Source of the DNA: Phascolarctobacterium sp.
GTDB lineage: Bacteria > Bacillota > Negativicutes > Acidaminococcales > Acidaminococcaceae
Assembly (NCBI RefSeq): GCF_030531065.1
Contig: NZ_JAUNOQ010000006.1
Span: 1 to 64,000 of the forward strand
Direction: 5' to 3'
DNA length: 64,000 nt
The position numbers and the translations under genes are program-made. The notes under the pieces were generated by a model that made no database searches, was not told the origin of the DNA, and worked only from the letters and a program-made list of their open reading frames with translations. Of the stretch, positions 7,521 to 17,208 are shown one piece after another. The stretch's first letter is position 1. The number at the start of each line of letters is the position of its first letter.

Positions 7521-8639
7521 GTGAATTTACAGAGCCGCAAGGTAAGAATTGTCGTCGGCATTTTAGTTGCGATTTGTCTGGTGATCGCCTACCGTATTTA
7601 CAGTAATATCCAAAACGAGCGCGACCGCGCCGCCAGATTATCCCAGTCCCGCGCTATTGCCGTGGAAACCGGGCATCCCGTGCGTCAGACCATTATTCCG
7701 GAGCTGCGCTTCAGCGGCAGTCTGGACCCGGACTGGCAGGCCGACGTGGCGGCGAAGGTTGACGGCCGCCTGGAAAAGGTTTATGTGCGGGAGGGCGACC
7801 GCGTTGCCAAAGGCCAGGTGCTGGCAATTTTGGAGCAGGTGGATACGGACGCGGATTTGCTGAACGCCCGCGGCGCGTATCTCGACGCGCAGACGAATTT
7901 GCGCAAGGCTGAAACCGACGTGCGGCGCTATGAAAATTTATACGCTACGGGCGCCGTTTCCCAGCAGACGGTGGACGATTACCGTTTCGCCCGCGACAAC
8001 GCCGCGGCTAAGCTGGAGTCGGCGCGCGGCAATTTGCAGAGTATGGAAGCAAAATCGGCGGCGACGGTGCTGACTGCGCCTGCCGACGGCATTATTTCCA
8101 AGCGTTATTATCAGGAGGGCTATTACGCTAAGTCGGGCACGCCGCTGTTTTCCGTGGCGGACATCAGCGTGTTGAAAACCGTTATTCATGTGCCGGAGGG
8201 CCAGGTGGCAGGCATCAGCGTGGGCAACGAGGCGCAGGTGACTTTGCCTGCGTATCCCGATAAAAAAATTATCGGTAAGATTACGCGCATTGCGCCGGTG
8301 GCCGACGTGCCGTCCCACACCTTTGCGACAGAAATCAGCGTGGACAACGGCGAGGGTCTTTTGGCCGGCGTATACGCTAACGTAAATTTAGTGGCGCAGC
8401 CCAAGGAAAATGTACTGACGATTCCTGTGCACGCTATCGTAATGCGCGACGACCAGCAGACGGTTTTTGTGGCTGACGCCGAGGGCGTTATTCAGCGCCG
8501 CGTGCTGACCGTGGGCTATTCCAACGATAAGGTGGCGGAAGTTTTAAGCGGGCTGGAGGAAAGCGATCTTATCGTTACCGGAGGCCAGAACAAGTTGCGC
8601 GAGGGCAGCCGGATAGATATGGAAAAGGCTGGTAAATAA
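7521..8639 (+). CDS. RND efflux periplasmic adaptor (membrane fusion protein, HlyD/AcrA family)
   Basis: The 372-residue adaptor links an RND pump to an outer-membrane channel. A single N-terminal membrane anchor (about residues 7-24, VRIVVGILVAICLVIAYRIY) replaces a cleaved signal. Lipoyl half-motifs flank a coiled-coil hairpin: VAAKVDGRLEKVYVREGDRVAKGQ, in two parts, and TVLTAPADGIISKRYYQEG. Beta-barrel and membrane-proximal domains follow. GTG 7521 is chosen because the GAGGAG site (7507-7512) overlaps the GTG at 7512. The pump gene starts 2 bases after the stop, so they form an operon. No TolC-like gene is present here. Confidence 0.9.
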   Translation: MNLQSRKVRIVVGILVAICLVIAYRIYSNIQNERDRAARLSQSRAIAVETGHPVRQTIIPELRFSGSLDPDWQADVAAKVDGRLEKVYVREGDRVAKGQVLAILEQVDTDADLLNARGAYLDAQTNLRKAETDVRRYENLYATGAVSQQTVDDYRFARDNAAAKLESARGNLQSMEAKSAATVLTAPADGIISKRYYQEGYYAKSGTPLFSVADISVLKTVIHVPEGQVAGISVGNEAQVTLPAYPDKKIIGKITRIAPVADVPSHTFATEISVDNGEGLLAGVYANVNLVAQPKENVLTIPVHAIVMRDDQQTVFVADAEGVIQRRVLTVGYSNDKVAEVLSGLEESDLIVTGGQNKLREGSRIDMEKAGK

Positions 8640-8641
8640 GC

Positions 8642-11600
8642 ATGATAGGTACATTTATTAAACGGCCCGTATTTACGACCATGTTTATTTTGCTGCTGGT
8701 CGTATTCGGTATCCGCTGCTATCCGGAAATCGGCGTCGATTTGAACCCCGACGTGGATCTGCCCATTGTCAGCGTGCGCGTTACCTATGACGGCGCTTCG
8801 CCGGAGGAAATGGAAACGCTGGTTACGAAGCCTATCGAAAACCGCGTCAGTCAGGTGTCGGGCATTAAAACTTTGTCGTCCACGGTTTTGGAGGGCTACA
8901 GCGAAACCGTTTTGGAATTTAATTTGGGCGTCGACCCGCAGGTTAAGGCCAGCGAGGTGCGCGAAAAGGTTTCCAGCGTGCGCAAATCTTTGCCGGACGA
9001 TATTGACGAACCTGTCACTCAGACCGTCGATTTGAACGCCCGCGCTATCGTGGCTTATACTTTTTCATCCACTGCCCGCAGCCGCGGCGAGATCCGCCGT
9101 ATTATCGAGGATAATATTTCGGACGAGCTGCAGATGGTGGACGGCGTATCCGAGGTTACGGTGCTGGGCGCCAGCCAGCGTGCTATCCGCATTGTGCTGA
9201 AGCCGGAAAAAATGGCCGAGTATGGCATTTCCTACCATACGATTCGCGATATCATCAATAAAAACAACTACAATACGCCCGGCGGCAAAGCCAGAAGCAA
9301 GGACATGGAAATTACCGTGCGCACCGTGGGCAAGTATAATACGGTCGACGATGTGAAAAAGGTTGTGGTGGCTAACGATAACGGCCGTCCGGTTTATATC
9401 GGCGAGGTAGCCGACGTGCTGGACGATTGGGAGGACGAGGACACCTTTGCCAGCGCTAACGGCGTTCCCAGCGTTATGGCCTTCGTGCGCAAGCAATCCA
9501 AAACCAATACGGTGGACGTAACGGATAATGTCAACGCCAAGATGGAGCTGCTGAAAAAATCCAACCTGCCGCCCGATATTATTGTCGAAAAGGTGCGCGA
9601 CCAGTCCACCTATATCCGCGAAAATATTGCCGACGTATGGAATACCATCCTGTTCGGAGGTTTTCTGGCGCTGCTGATAACCTATTTATTCCTGCGCAAT
9701 TTCCGCGCTACCATTGTGGGCGGCTTGTGTATCCCTACGTCCGTAGTCGCTACCTTCTTTATGATGAAGGTTATGGATTTCACTTTGAATAATATGTCGC
9801 TGATGGCGCTGAGCCTGGCGATCGGCATGCTCATCGACGACGCTATTGTTGTTATTGAAAATATTTTCCGTCATATTGAAATGGGCGAGACGCCTTTCGT
9901 TGCGGCCCGCAAGGCTACGGAGGAGCTGACGCTGGCGATTTTGGCCACGTCCTTTACGCTGATGGCGGTTTTCGTGCCCATCGGCAATATGGGCGAGATC
10001 ATCGGGCAGTTCTTCAAGCAGTTCGGCTTGACGGTTGCCTTTGCCGTGGCTTTTTCCACTATCGTAGCTTTTTCCCTGACGCCCATGGTGTCCGCTTACT
10101 GGATTAAGGTGGAAACGGAGGAGGAAAGCGCCAGGAGCCGCAATAAATATTTGCAGTGGACCTTGGATAAATTTGAGGCGGGCTTTCAGAGCGTGCGCCA
10201 AATGTATAACGATTTGATGGCCTGGGCGCTGGAACGGCCCAAGAGCGTTGTGACCGTGGGCGTTATTTCTCTGGGCTTGAATTTACTGCTGCTGCCTTTC
10301 GTGGGCACGGAATACCAGCCGACCTACGATTCCGGCGAATTTACGGTGAATTTTAAAGCGCCCTACGGCACGAGCCTGATGAAAACGGTCGAGCTGGCGA
10401 CGCCGATGCAGCAATATGTGTCCGGCCTGCCGGAGGTTAAAATCGTCGCGCTGAACATCGGCAACGGGCGCAACCCCGTCAACCAGGGCGCGCTCGATAT
10501 CCGCTTGAAGCCTTCCGGCGAACGCCAGCGTTCCATGCAGCAAATTATGGACGAGCTACGCGGCCGTTTCGGCAACGTGGAGGGTTTGAAGGTAACGGTG
10601 GTTTCCAACCAGGGCGGCGGCCGCGGCGACAGCCGTCCGGTGCAGATCGGCCTGCGCGGCAATAATATTAAGGAGCTGCGTCAGTACGCGCTGGATCTGG
10701 CGGAGATGGTACGCAATACGCCGGGCGCAACGGACGTGGATATTTCCGATTCGGAGGAAGAACCGGAAATTATTATTCGCCTGGATCATGCCAAGGCCAG
10801 CGAGCTGGGGCTGGACGCAACCTATGTGGGCGAGGAAGTGGAAATGGCCTTCATGGGCAAGAGCACCAGCAACAGCTACACCATCGGCGATAACGATTAC
10901 GACGTTATTTTGCAGATGGACCACAGCCGGCGCACGGATATTAACGACGTTATGAACCTGCGCATTTCCTCCAGCGACGGAACTTTCGTGCGGCTGGGCG
11001 ATATTGCCAGCGTAGATTATGGCAGCGGCCCGACCCGTATCGAGCGCGAGGACAAGCAGCGTCAGATTGTGGTGTACGCCAATACCGTCGGCATTTCGCC
11101 GGGCGATTTGATTACTAAAATTACCGACGAATATATTCCGGCTATGAATATGCCGCCCGGCTATAATTATAAAAAGATCGGCCAGGCCGATAACATGGCG
11201 CGTTCCTTTGCGGAAATTACCAAGGCTGTTATTCTGGCCATCGTCGTCGTCTACATGGTATTGGCGGCGCAGTTTGAAAGCTTTTCCCAGCCGCTGATTA
11301 TTATGACCTCTTTGCCCTTCGCCGTTATCGGCGCCGTTCTGGGGCTTTTGGTAGCAGGCCAGACGGCTAATATGATGAGCCTGATCGGCTTTACGATGCT
11401 GCTGGGCCTGGTAACGAAGAACGCTATTTTGCTGCTGGATTATGCCAACCAGGCGCGGGAGCGCGGTCTGCCGCTGCGCGAGGCGGTGTTGGAGGCATGC
11501 TCCTTACGTCTGCGTCCTATTTTTATGACGACGCTGTCCACGCTTTTGGGTATGCTGCCCATTGCGCTGGGCGTCGGCGAGGGCGCGGAGCTGCGCCAAT

Positions 11601-11725
11601 CCATGGGCGTGGTTTTAATCGGCGGCCTGACGACCTCCACACTGCTGACGCTGGTGGTAGTGCCTTTAATCTATCTGCTGTTTGAGGATTGGAAGGAGAA
11701 GCATTACGTCGCCAGGGGCGAATAA
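8642..11725 (+). CDS. RND-family multidrug efflux permease (AcrB/MexB type, HAE1-like)
   Basis: This 1027-residue inner-membrane pump is a proton-driven trimer that exports hydrophobic compounds or drugs across the outer membrane. It has the family start (FIKRPVFTTMFILLLVV) and the porter-domain motif GASPEEMETLVTKPIE. The proton-relay Asp pair lies in TM4 (GMLIDDAIVVIENIFRH). The second half repeats the architecture with GLVTKNAILLLDYANQARERG. Twelve membrane helices and two large periplasmic loops are present at normal length. Its sequence looks closer to the broad HAE1 group of Firmicutes and Bacteroidetes than to AcrB, so the substrate is open. It confirms an outer membrane. Confidence 0.93.
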   Translation: MIGTFIKRPVFTTMFILLLVVFGIRCYPEIGVDLNPDVDLPIVSVRVTYDGASPEEMETLVTKPIENRVSQVSGIKTLSSTVLEGYSETVLEFNLGVDPQVKASEVREKVSSVRKSLPDDIDEPVTQTVDLNARAIVAYTFSSTARSRGEIRRIIEDNISDELQMVDGVSEVTVLGASQRAIRIVLKPEKMAEYGISYHTIRDIINKNNYNTPGGKARSKDMEITVRTVGKYNTVDDVKKVVVANDNGRPVYIGEVADVLDDWEDEDTFASANGVPSVMAFVRKQSKTNTVDVTDNVNAKMELLKKSNLPPDIIVEKVRDQSTYIRENIADVWNTILFGGFLALLITYLFLRNFRATIVGGLCIPTSVVATFFMMKVMDFTLNNMSLMALSLAIGMLIDDAIVVIENIFRHIEMGETPFVAARKATEELTLAILATSFTLMAVFVPIGNMGEIIGQFFKQFGLTVAFAVAFSTIVAFSLTPMVSAYWIKVETEEESARSRNKYLQWTLDKFEAGFQSVRQMYNDLMAWALERPKSVVTVGVISLGLNLLLLPFVGTEYQPTYDSGEFTVNFKAPYGTSLMKTVELATPMQQYVSGLPEVKIVALNIGNGRNPVNQGALDIRLKPSGERQRSMQQIMDELRGRFGNVEGLKVTVVSNQGGGRGDSRPVQIGLRGNNIKELRQYALDLAEMVRNTPGATDVDISDSEEEPEIIIRLDHAKASELGLDATYVGEEVEMAFMGKSTSNSYTIGDNDYDVILQMDHSRRTDINDVMNLRISSSDGTFVRLGDIASVDYGSGPTRIEREDKQRQIVVYANTVGISPGDLITKITDEYIPAMNMPPGYNYKKIGQADNMARSFAEITKAVILAIVVVYMVLAAQFESFSQPLIIMTSLPFAVIGAVLGLLVAGQTANMMSLIGFTMLLGLVTKNAILLLDYANQARERGLPLREAVLEACSLRLRPIFMTTLSTLLGMLPIALGVGEGAELRQSMGVVLIGGLTTSTLLTLVVVPLIYLLFEDWKEKHYVARGE

Positions 11726-11739
11726 ATAAGGAGCTGACT

Positions 11740-12669
11740 ATGAATAAATTGACGGAAGCGGAGTTTGCCGCCTATTTGCAGCAGGTTCGCGCCAAGATAA
11801 GCGCCGCGGTGGGCATTGCGCGGGAGAAGCCTATCAATTACGGGCATCAGCTGGTAGTGGAGCAGGGCGGCGCGAAAATGACGCTGAATATTTATAATGG
11901 CAAAAAGGGCTTGAATTTAGTTTACAGCGGCGACAGCGCTTTGCTGGCCAGGGTGCAGGCCGCCGTAAACGGCGAGGCTGGCGCCGCAGCGGACCAGGCT
12001 GCGCCTGTTGCCGATATTGCTGCCGACGGCTTATGGGCCGGCAGCGACGAATCGGGCAAGGGAGATTTTTTCGGCAGTCTGGTAGTGGCTGCGGTTGTAG
12101 TCGACGCTTCGACGTCCGCCAAGCTGCGTGCTGCCGGAGTGAAGGACTGCAAACTGCTGACCGATAAAAAAATTTTGGAGCTGGAGGACGCCATTAAGGC
12201 TGCGGCTGTGGATTACAGCGTGCTGGAGCTGAAACCCAAAGTTTATAATTTGCGCTATGAGCAGGTGGCGGCGGAGGGCGGCAAGCTGAATCAGCTTTTG
12301 GGCTACGGTCATGTGGCCGCCTTGAGTCAGGTGCTGGCGCGCCATCCCGATTGCCGCCGGGCGCTTATCGACCAGTTTACTACTTCTACCGTCAATGTGC
12401 GGGAATTGTCCCGGCGCTTTGCAGGCTGCCAGGTGCGGCAGCAGCCCAAGGCCGAAAGCGATTTGGCGGTGGCGGCGGCGTCCGTTTTGGCGCGGGCGCG
12501 GTTCCTGCGCACGATGAACGAACTGGCTGCGGCCGCTGGAACCGACTCTTTGCCCAAGGGCGGCGGCAGCGCTGCTACGGCTTGCGCCCGTCAGCTGGCG
12601 CAGAAATTGGGTAAGGCGGCTTTGCATAATTTTGTAAAGCTGCATTTTGCCAATTATAAGAGGCTTTAA
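11740..12669 (+). CDS. rnhC: Ribonuclease HIII
   Basis: RNase HIII cleaves the RNA strand of RNA:DNA hybrids. The 309-residue protein has the N-terminal TBP-like substrate-binding domain (about 1-90) that separates HIII from HII. The catalytic domain opens with GSDESGKGDFFGSLVVAAV (first Asp and Glu) and contains KDCKLLTDKKI and the later acidic positions near ALIDQF and KAESDLAVAAASVLAR. ATG 11740 is preceded by AAGGAG (11728-11733). The upstream in-frame extension overlaps the pump gene and is rejected. Only 14 bases separate it from the pump gene, so it may be read from the same transcript. Confidence 0.93.
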   Translation: MNKLTEAEFAAYLQQVRAKISAAVGIAREKPINYGHQLVVEQGGAKMTLNIYNGKKGLNLVYSGDSALLARVQAAVNGEAGAAADQAAPVADIAADGLWAGSDESGKGDFFGSLVVAAVVVDASTSAKLRAAGVKDCKLLTDKKILELEDAIKAAAVDYSVLELKPKVYNLRYEQVAAEGGKLNQLLGYGHVAALSQVLARHPDCRRALIDQFTTSTVNVRELSRRFAGCQVRQQPKAESDLAVAAASVLARARFLRTMNELAAAAGTDSLPKGGGSAATACARQLAQKLGKAALHNFVKLHFANYKRL

Positions 12670-12671
12670 GA

Positions 12672-13526
12672 ATGAAAAAATTAATTGTCAACGCCGACGA
12701 TTTCGGCTTACATACGCTTATCAATCAAGGGATTATCAAGGGCTATCGCGAAGGCTTCATTACCAGTACCTCGCTGATGCCCGGCGCTCCGGCTTACGCA
12801 GAGGCGGTGGCTTTGGCGAAGGCTAATCCGGGCTTGGGCATTGGCGTCCATTTAACGCTGGTAGGGAGCGTGGCGACGGTGCTGCCCGCATCCCAGGTGC
12901 CGACGCTGGTGGGGGACGACGGCCTGCTGCCTGCGGATTATGTGGCCTTTGCCAAACGCTTTTACAGCGGCGCCGTCAACAGAAGCGAGCTGGAGGCGGA
13001 GCTGCGGGCGCAGATTGAAAAGGCTTTGGGTACGGGGCTGGCGATTACGCATATTGACAGCCATCAGCACACCCATGTGCTGCCCCTGGTCAACCGGCTT
13101 GTGTTAAAGCTTTGCAATGAGTATAATATAAAGAGGATGCGCATTCCCAAGGAGCCCTATGGCTTCAGCGGCGGCTTTACCGCCGGCCTGGGACGCAAAA
13201 TAGGGCGCTGCGGCCTGAGCTTTTGCGCCGATCTGGCGGCGTTGGCTGCCGACGGCAGAGGTGTGCGCCATCCTCAGCATTTTTTCGGCATGCTGGCCGG
13301 AGGGCATTTGAACGCCGCTTTGGTTGGCAATATTATCCGCGCCTTGCCGGAGGGCGTCAGCGAAATTATGACTCATCCCGGATTGGATACCGCGGCCCTG
13401 AGCAGGGAATTCAGCTGGCAGTATCATTGGCGGGAGGAGCTGGACGCTTATCTGGACGCCGGTAATAAGGAGCTGCTGGAGCGGCAGGGCGTGACGCTGA
13501 TAAATTTTGGTGGTTTGGATAAATGA
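12672..13526 (+). CDS. YdjC/ChbG-family carbohydrate deacetylase (HpnK-like)
   Basis: The family removes acetyl groups from acetylated sugars with a metal-dependent TIM-barrel-like fold. The 284-residue protein shows NADDFG (metal Asp) near the start, GVHLTLVG (His), TDSHQHTHVLP-type HIDSHQHTHVLP (His cluster) and a C-terminal EIMTHPGLD. It begins 2 bases after the rnhC stop. Its 3' end overlaps the next gene by 4 bases (ATGA), showing tight coupling. Next to a UPF0104 membrane protein, an epimerase and an ArnT-like transferase, it probably deacetylates a lipid-linked or glycolipid sugar. HpnK of hopanoid clusters is a relative, but no hopanoid genes are seen. Confidence 0.82.
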   Translation: MKKLIVNADDFGLHTLINQGIIKGYREGFITSTSLMPGAPAYAEAVALAKANPGLGIGVHLTLVGSVATVLPASQVPTLVGDDGLLPADYVAFAKRFYSGAVNRSELEAELRAQIEKALGTGLAITHIDSHQHTHVLPLVNRLVLKLCNEYNIKRMRIPKEPYGFSGGFTAGLGRKIGRCGLSFCADLAALAADGRGVRHPQHFFGMLAGGHLNAALVGNIIRALPEGVSEIMTHPGLDTAALSREFSWQYHWREELDAYLDAGNKELLERQGVTLINFGGLDK

Positions 13527-14548
13527 ATAAGAAATTATTACTGCGCTTAACAGTACTCTTTGCCTTTGTGCTGTTGATTTCTGCGGCAGTTATTTACTTT
13601 ACATTCGATATACGGGCGCTGGATTATCTGACGCTGTTTGAACCGCGCTGCATTTTGCTGGCTCTGGGCTGCCTGGCGGTGGGGCTGCTGTTCGACGGCC
13701 TGCGCTTGCTGACGCTGGCCAGCATTACGGATGGGCAGCTGACCTTAAAGCAGGTGGTCAACGTGGTGCTCAGCAACTATTTTCTGGCGTTGGTAACGCC
13801 GGGGGCTAGCGGCGGGGCTATCGCGCAGGTTATGTTCATGCGCAAGGCGGGCGTGCCTGTGGCCAAATCCACGGTGGTGGTGCTGGTGCGCACCATAATG
13901 TCTATTTCTTTTTTGATTTTGCTGGTGCCGGTAGTGCTGCACAGCGATAGCGATATCGTTAAATGGATGCCGGCGTCGGTGCTGACGGTGGTTTCAGTGG
14001 CTTTTATTTCGCTGCCGGTTATCGCCGTGCTTTTGATGCGCTCGCGTTATCCGGAGAGAATTATTTTTTGGTTTACTCGGAAATTTTCTTATACTACGCG
14101 CCGCAACTGTTATATTTGGTATCAACAGTTTAAGCACGCGGTAATCGTTATGGGGCGTCATCCCCTGATGGTGCTGCGGGCCTTTGTGGAATCGGGGCTG
14201 AGCCTGCTCTTTATTTATGCTACGGTTCCGGCTTATTTTGCCGGTTTAAATATCAATTTCGATTTAGTTCAGGTTATGGGGCGTATGGTGCTGCTTAATC
14301 TAGTGCTGTACTTTTCGCCGACTCCGGGCGGCAGCGGCATTGCCGAGGCCGGCTTCGTAGTTTTGTTTTCCAATATTCTTCCCGAAGGCGTGGAGGGCAT
14401 CATGGCCGTTTTGTGGCGCTTTACGGCGGAGTATCTGCCGTTCTTGCTGGGCGCTTTCGTCACGATCAGGGCGTTCGGCTCCGACGTTTTGAATATGGCT
14501 TCGGTGAAAAGCAAGACGAAGCCGGGGAAGAACGCGCCTTCCCAATAA
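13523..14548 (+). CDS. UPF0104/lysylphosphatidylglycerol-synthase transmembrane family protein
   Basis: This 341-residue membrane protein has about eight hydrophobic helices and the LPG_synthase_TM family features LVTPGASGGAIAQVMFM and YFSPTPGGSGIAEAGFVVLF. It lacks the soluble aminoacyltransferase domain of MprF, so it should not be called a lysyl-transferase; stand-alone members may flip or handle lipids. The start overlaps the deacetylase stop by 4 bases. The Lys-rich tail (KSKTKPGKNAPSQ) is probably cytoplasmic. The function in this glycan group is inferred only. Confidence 0.8.
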   Translation: MNKKLLLRLTVLFAFVLLISAAVIYFTFDIRALDYLTLFEPRCILLALGCLAVGLLFDGLRLLTLASITDGQLTLKQVVNVVLSNYFLALVTPGASGGAIAQVMFMRKAGVPVAKSTVVVLVRTIMSISFLILLVPVVLHSDSDIVKWMPASVLTVVSVAFISLPVIAVLLMRSRYPERIIFWFTRKFSYTTRRNCYIWYQQFKHAVIVMGRHPLMVLRAFVESGLSLLFIYATVPAYFAGLNINFDLVQVMGRMVLLNLVLYFSPTPGGSGIAEAGFVVLFSNILPEGVEGIMAVLWRFTAEYLPFLLGAFVTIRAFGSDVLNMASVKSKTKPGKNAPSQ

Positions 14549-14614
14549 AAGGTTCATATTTTATTAAGCCTGGGCGATTACAATCTTAAGAAAAAATCTT
14601 AGGAGATGAAATAT

Positions 14615-15553
14615 ATGAAATTATTAGTGACCGGCGGCGCCGGGTTTATCGGTTCGCATTTATTGCAGCTTTTGGCGCAGCGCCGGGATATCGATACGCT
14701 GGTCTATGACGATTTGTCCAGCGGCTTGCGCGAGTACGTGCCGGAAAATATCCGCTTTGTGCGCGGCGACGTGCGCGAGCCGTTTTTGCGCAGCGTTTTT
14801 GCCGTCGAACATTTCGACGCGGTTATCCATCTGGCGGCGCAGACCATGGTTCCCTACTCATTGGAGCATCCCGGCGAGGACTGCGACGTTAATCTGCGCG
14901 GGTTAATCAACGTGCTGGAATGCTGCCGCCGCTATGGCGTCAAGCACATCAGCTTTTCGTCCAGCGCCGCGGTGTATGGCGATAATCTGAATATTCCGCT
15001 GCGGGAAACGGAACAGCCTCTGCCTACGTCGTTTTACGGGCTGACTAAGTTCGCCGGCGAGCACTACCTGCGGCTGTATCACGATTTGTACGGCGTCGAC
15101 GCTACTGTGCTGCGCTTTGCCAATGTTTACGGCGAGCGTCAGGGAGCAGGCGGCGAGGGCGGCGTGGTCAGCATCTTCTGCCGCCTGCTGGCGCAGGGCA
15201 AGGGCGTGACCGTTTTTGGCGACGGCGAACAGACGCGCGATTTCGTTTACGCCGGCGATATTGCCGAAGCGCTGCTGCGTTCTGTGCAGCTGCCCGGCTA
15301 TAATATAATCAATGTTTCCACGCGGCAGGAAACGTCGCTGAACCAGCTGCTGGCGGCCTTCCGCAAGGCGGTGGGGCATGCTTTTGCCGTTGACTACGGA
15401 CCGGCGCGGAAGGGCGATATTTTGCGCTCCGTTCTGGATAATACGCGCTGCCGCCAGCTTTTGGAATTTTGTCCGTCCATGGATTTGGAGCGCGGCGTCA
15501 GCCTGACCTATGCCGATTATCTGCGGCAAGAGAAGCGGCGTTGCAGCTTTTGA
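14615..15553 (+). CDS. NAD-dependent sugar epimerase/dehydratase (UDP-glucose 4-epimerase-like)
   Basis: This short-chain dehydrogenase-type sugar nucleotide enzyme has 312 residues. The nucleotide-binding motif GGAGFIGSHL opens the protein. The catalytic Ser lies in FSSSAAVYG and the YxxxK pair in FYGLTKFAGEHY. FANVYGERQGAGGEGGVVSI and FVYAGDIAEAL are typical of GalE-like epimerases. ATG 14615 has AGGAGA 8 bases upstream (14601-14606); the ATG at 14606 overlaps it. It probably makes the sugar donor for the adjacent ArnT-like transferase, but the exact substrate (UDP-Glc, UDP-GlcNAc or other) is uncertain. Confidence 0.87.
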   Translation: MKLLVTGGAGFIGSHLLQLLAQRRDIDTLVYDDLSSGLREYVPENIRFVRGDVREPFLRSVFAVEHFDAVIHLAAQTMVPYSLEHPGEDCDVNLRGLINVLECCRRYGVKHISFSSSAAVYGDNLNIPLRETEQPLPTSFYGLTKFAGEHYLRLYHDLYGVDATVLRFANVYGERQGAGGEGGVVSIFCRLLAQGKGVTVFGDGEQTRDFVYAGDIAEALLRSVQLPGYNIINVSTRQETSLNQLLAAFRKAVGHAFAVDYGPARKGDILRSVLDNTRCRQLLEFCPSMDLERGVSLTYADYLRQEKRRCSF

Positions 15554-15576
15554 AAATTTTTTATAAGGGGATAGGA

Positions 15577-17136
15577 ATGAAACAGCTTGAGAAAAACAGC
15601 CTGCTGCTTATTGCTGGGCTGGCGCTTTTTACGATTATGTTCGGCCTGGGCGGCGTGCCCTTGCTGGACCCGGACGAGCCGGTGTATGCGGAAACGGCGC
15701 GGGAAATGCTTCAGACGGGCGATTTTTTGTCGCCGCGGATTTTCGGCGCTTATTGGTACGATAAGCCGCCCATGTATTATTGGCTGGTGGCGTTATCGCA
15801 AATGCTTTTTGGCTTCAGCGAATTTGCCGCCCGCTTTCCGGCGGCGCTCATGGCCTGCTTTACCTCTATAATGATTTACGTTTCCACAACGAAGCTCTTT
15901 AACGAACGGGCCGGTCTGTGGTCTGCCATAATTTTAACCAGCTGTGTGCAGTTTTTTTATATGGGCAAGGCGGCGGTGACGGATACGACGCTGCTCTTTT
16001 TTATGACGGGAGCTATTTTGAGCTTTGCGCATAAAAAATATTGGCTGATGTATATCTGCATGGCGCTGGCTACTGTTACCAAGGGCCCCATCGGCATCGT
16101 TTTTCCCGGCGCGATCATCTTTATCTATTTAGTAATTATGGGACAGCTGCGGGAAATTCTGCGCATGCACGTTATTCGCGGCTTGCTCCTGTATTTCTTA
16201 ATCGCGTCGCCTTGGTATTACGCCATGTATACGGTGCATGGCATGGAATTTATTGAAACCTTTCTGGGTTTTCACAATCTGACGCGCTTTACTACGCCGG
16301 AGCACGCTAACCGCGTTACCTTCTGGTACTATTTCCCCGTAGTGATTTTGGGTATGTTCCCCTGGACGGGGCTGTTATTGCAATCTATCAAGGCATCCAT
16401 CAGCGACAGCCGCATCGACGATATGCGCCAGCTGCTGCTGTTCCACGTTTGGTGGGGCTTTGTCTTTATCTTTTTTACTATTTGCCAAACCAAGCTGGTA
16501 TCCTATATTCTGCCCATGTTCCCGGCTTTGGCGGTGATTATTGGCTGGAATATTTCGCGGATGCTGGCGAAGTTTCGGCACAATACGACCTTTTACGGCT
16601 GGATGGCAGGCAGCGGGTTGATTTTCCTGCTGCTGGGAGCGGGCTGGATTGTTGGCAGCCAGTATTTGCCGGAGGCGTCCTTCAGCCTGATTATGCTGGG
16701 AGCCATGACGCTGATTTTGGGCGCGGCGGCTGTGTTTACGCTGTGGTATTATCGCGATATTCAAATGGCGGCCTGGCTGCACACGCTTATCGGCGTGGTG
16801 ACCATGTGCGTGGCGTTCGCCTTTGTGCTGCCGGTTATCGCCGACCGTTTCAGTGTGAAAACCATGAGCGGCGTTTATCAGGAGCAGTGCGACGGCAGCG
16901 TTCCTATTTATGTGGATAAATTTCTACGCCCCGGCTTTATGTATTACGCAGGCAAGCCCGGCATTGAAATGCTGCCCAAAACCGGCGCTTTAGCCGAAGC
17001 GCTGCGCAGCAACCAGCATAAATATATTCTGGTGCGCGGTTTGGAATACCGCCGCGTGCTGAAAACCAAACAGATTCCGACTAATGTGCATACGGTAAAA
17101 GAAATCAGCGATATTTATTTGCTGGAGCAGCGGTAG
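15577..17136 (+). CDS. ArnT-like/PMT-family (GT39/GT83) membrane glycosyltransferase
   Basis: The 519-residue protein has the features of polyprenyl-phosphate-dependent sugar transferases. The acidic first-loop motif is DPDEPVYAETAREML, followed by GAYWYDKPPMYYWL. About 11-12 membrane helices and a small C-terminal periplasmic domain (from about residue 425) complete it. ArnT adds aminoarabinose to lipid A; other members decorate glycans or proteins, so the acceptor here is open. ATG 15577 is preceded by AAGGGGATAGG, and the longer upstream frame overlaps the epimerase gene. Only 23 bases separate the two genes. Confidence 0.87.
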   Translation: MKQLEKNSLLLIAGLALFTIMFGLGGVPLLDPDEPVYAETAREMLQTGDFLSPRIFGAYWYDKPPMYYWLVALSQMLFGFSEFAARFPAALMACFTSIMIYVSTTKLFNERAGLWSAIILTSCVQFFYMGKAAVTDTTLLFFMTGAILSFAHKKYWLMYICMALATVTKGPIGIVFPGAIIFIYLVIMGQLREILRMHVIRGLLLYFLIASPWYYAMYTVHGMEFIETFLGFHNLTRFTTPEHANRVTFWYYFPVVILGMFPWTGLLLQSIKASISDSRIDDMRQLLLFHVWWGFVFIFFTICQTKLVSYILPMFPALAVIIGWNISRMLAKFRHNTTFYGWMAGSGLIFLLLGAGWIVGSQYLPEASFSLIMLGAMTLILGAAAVFTLWYYRDIQMAAWLHTLIGVVTMCVAFAFVLPVIADRFSVKTMSGVYQEQCDGSVPIYVDKFLRPGFMYYAGKPGIEMLPKTGALAEALRSNQHKYILVRGLEYRRVLKTKQIPTNVHTVKEISDIYLLEQR

Positions 17137-17208
17137 GCGCTGCAGAAAATAAATTTTCCCTGCGCGTTTTACGATAGGAAAGATTTTTCAGGAAAGAGGG
17201 GCTGGAGA

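Noticed and set aside
13523-14548. Calling the UPF0104 protein a lysylphosphatidylglycerol synthase (MprF)
   Set aside because: The soluble aminoacyl-transferase domain is absent; only the membrane domain family is supported.
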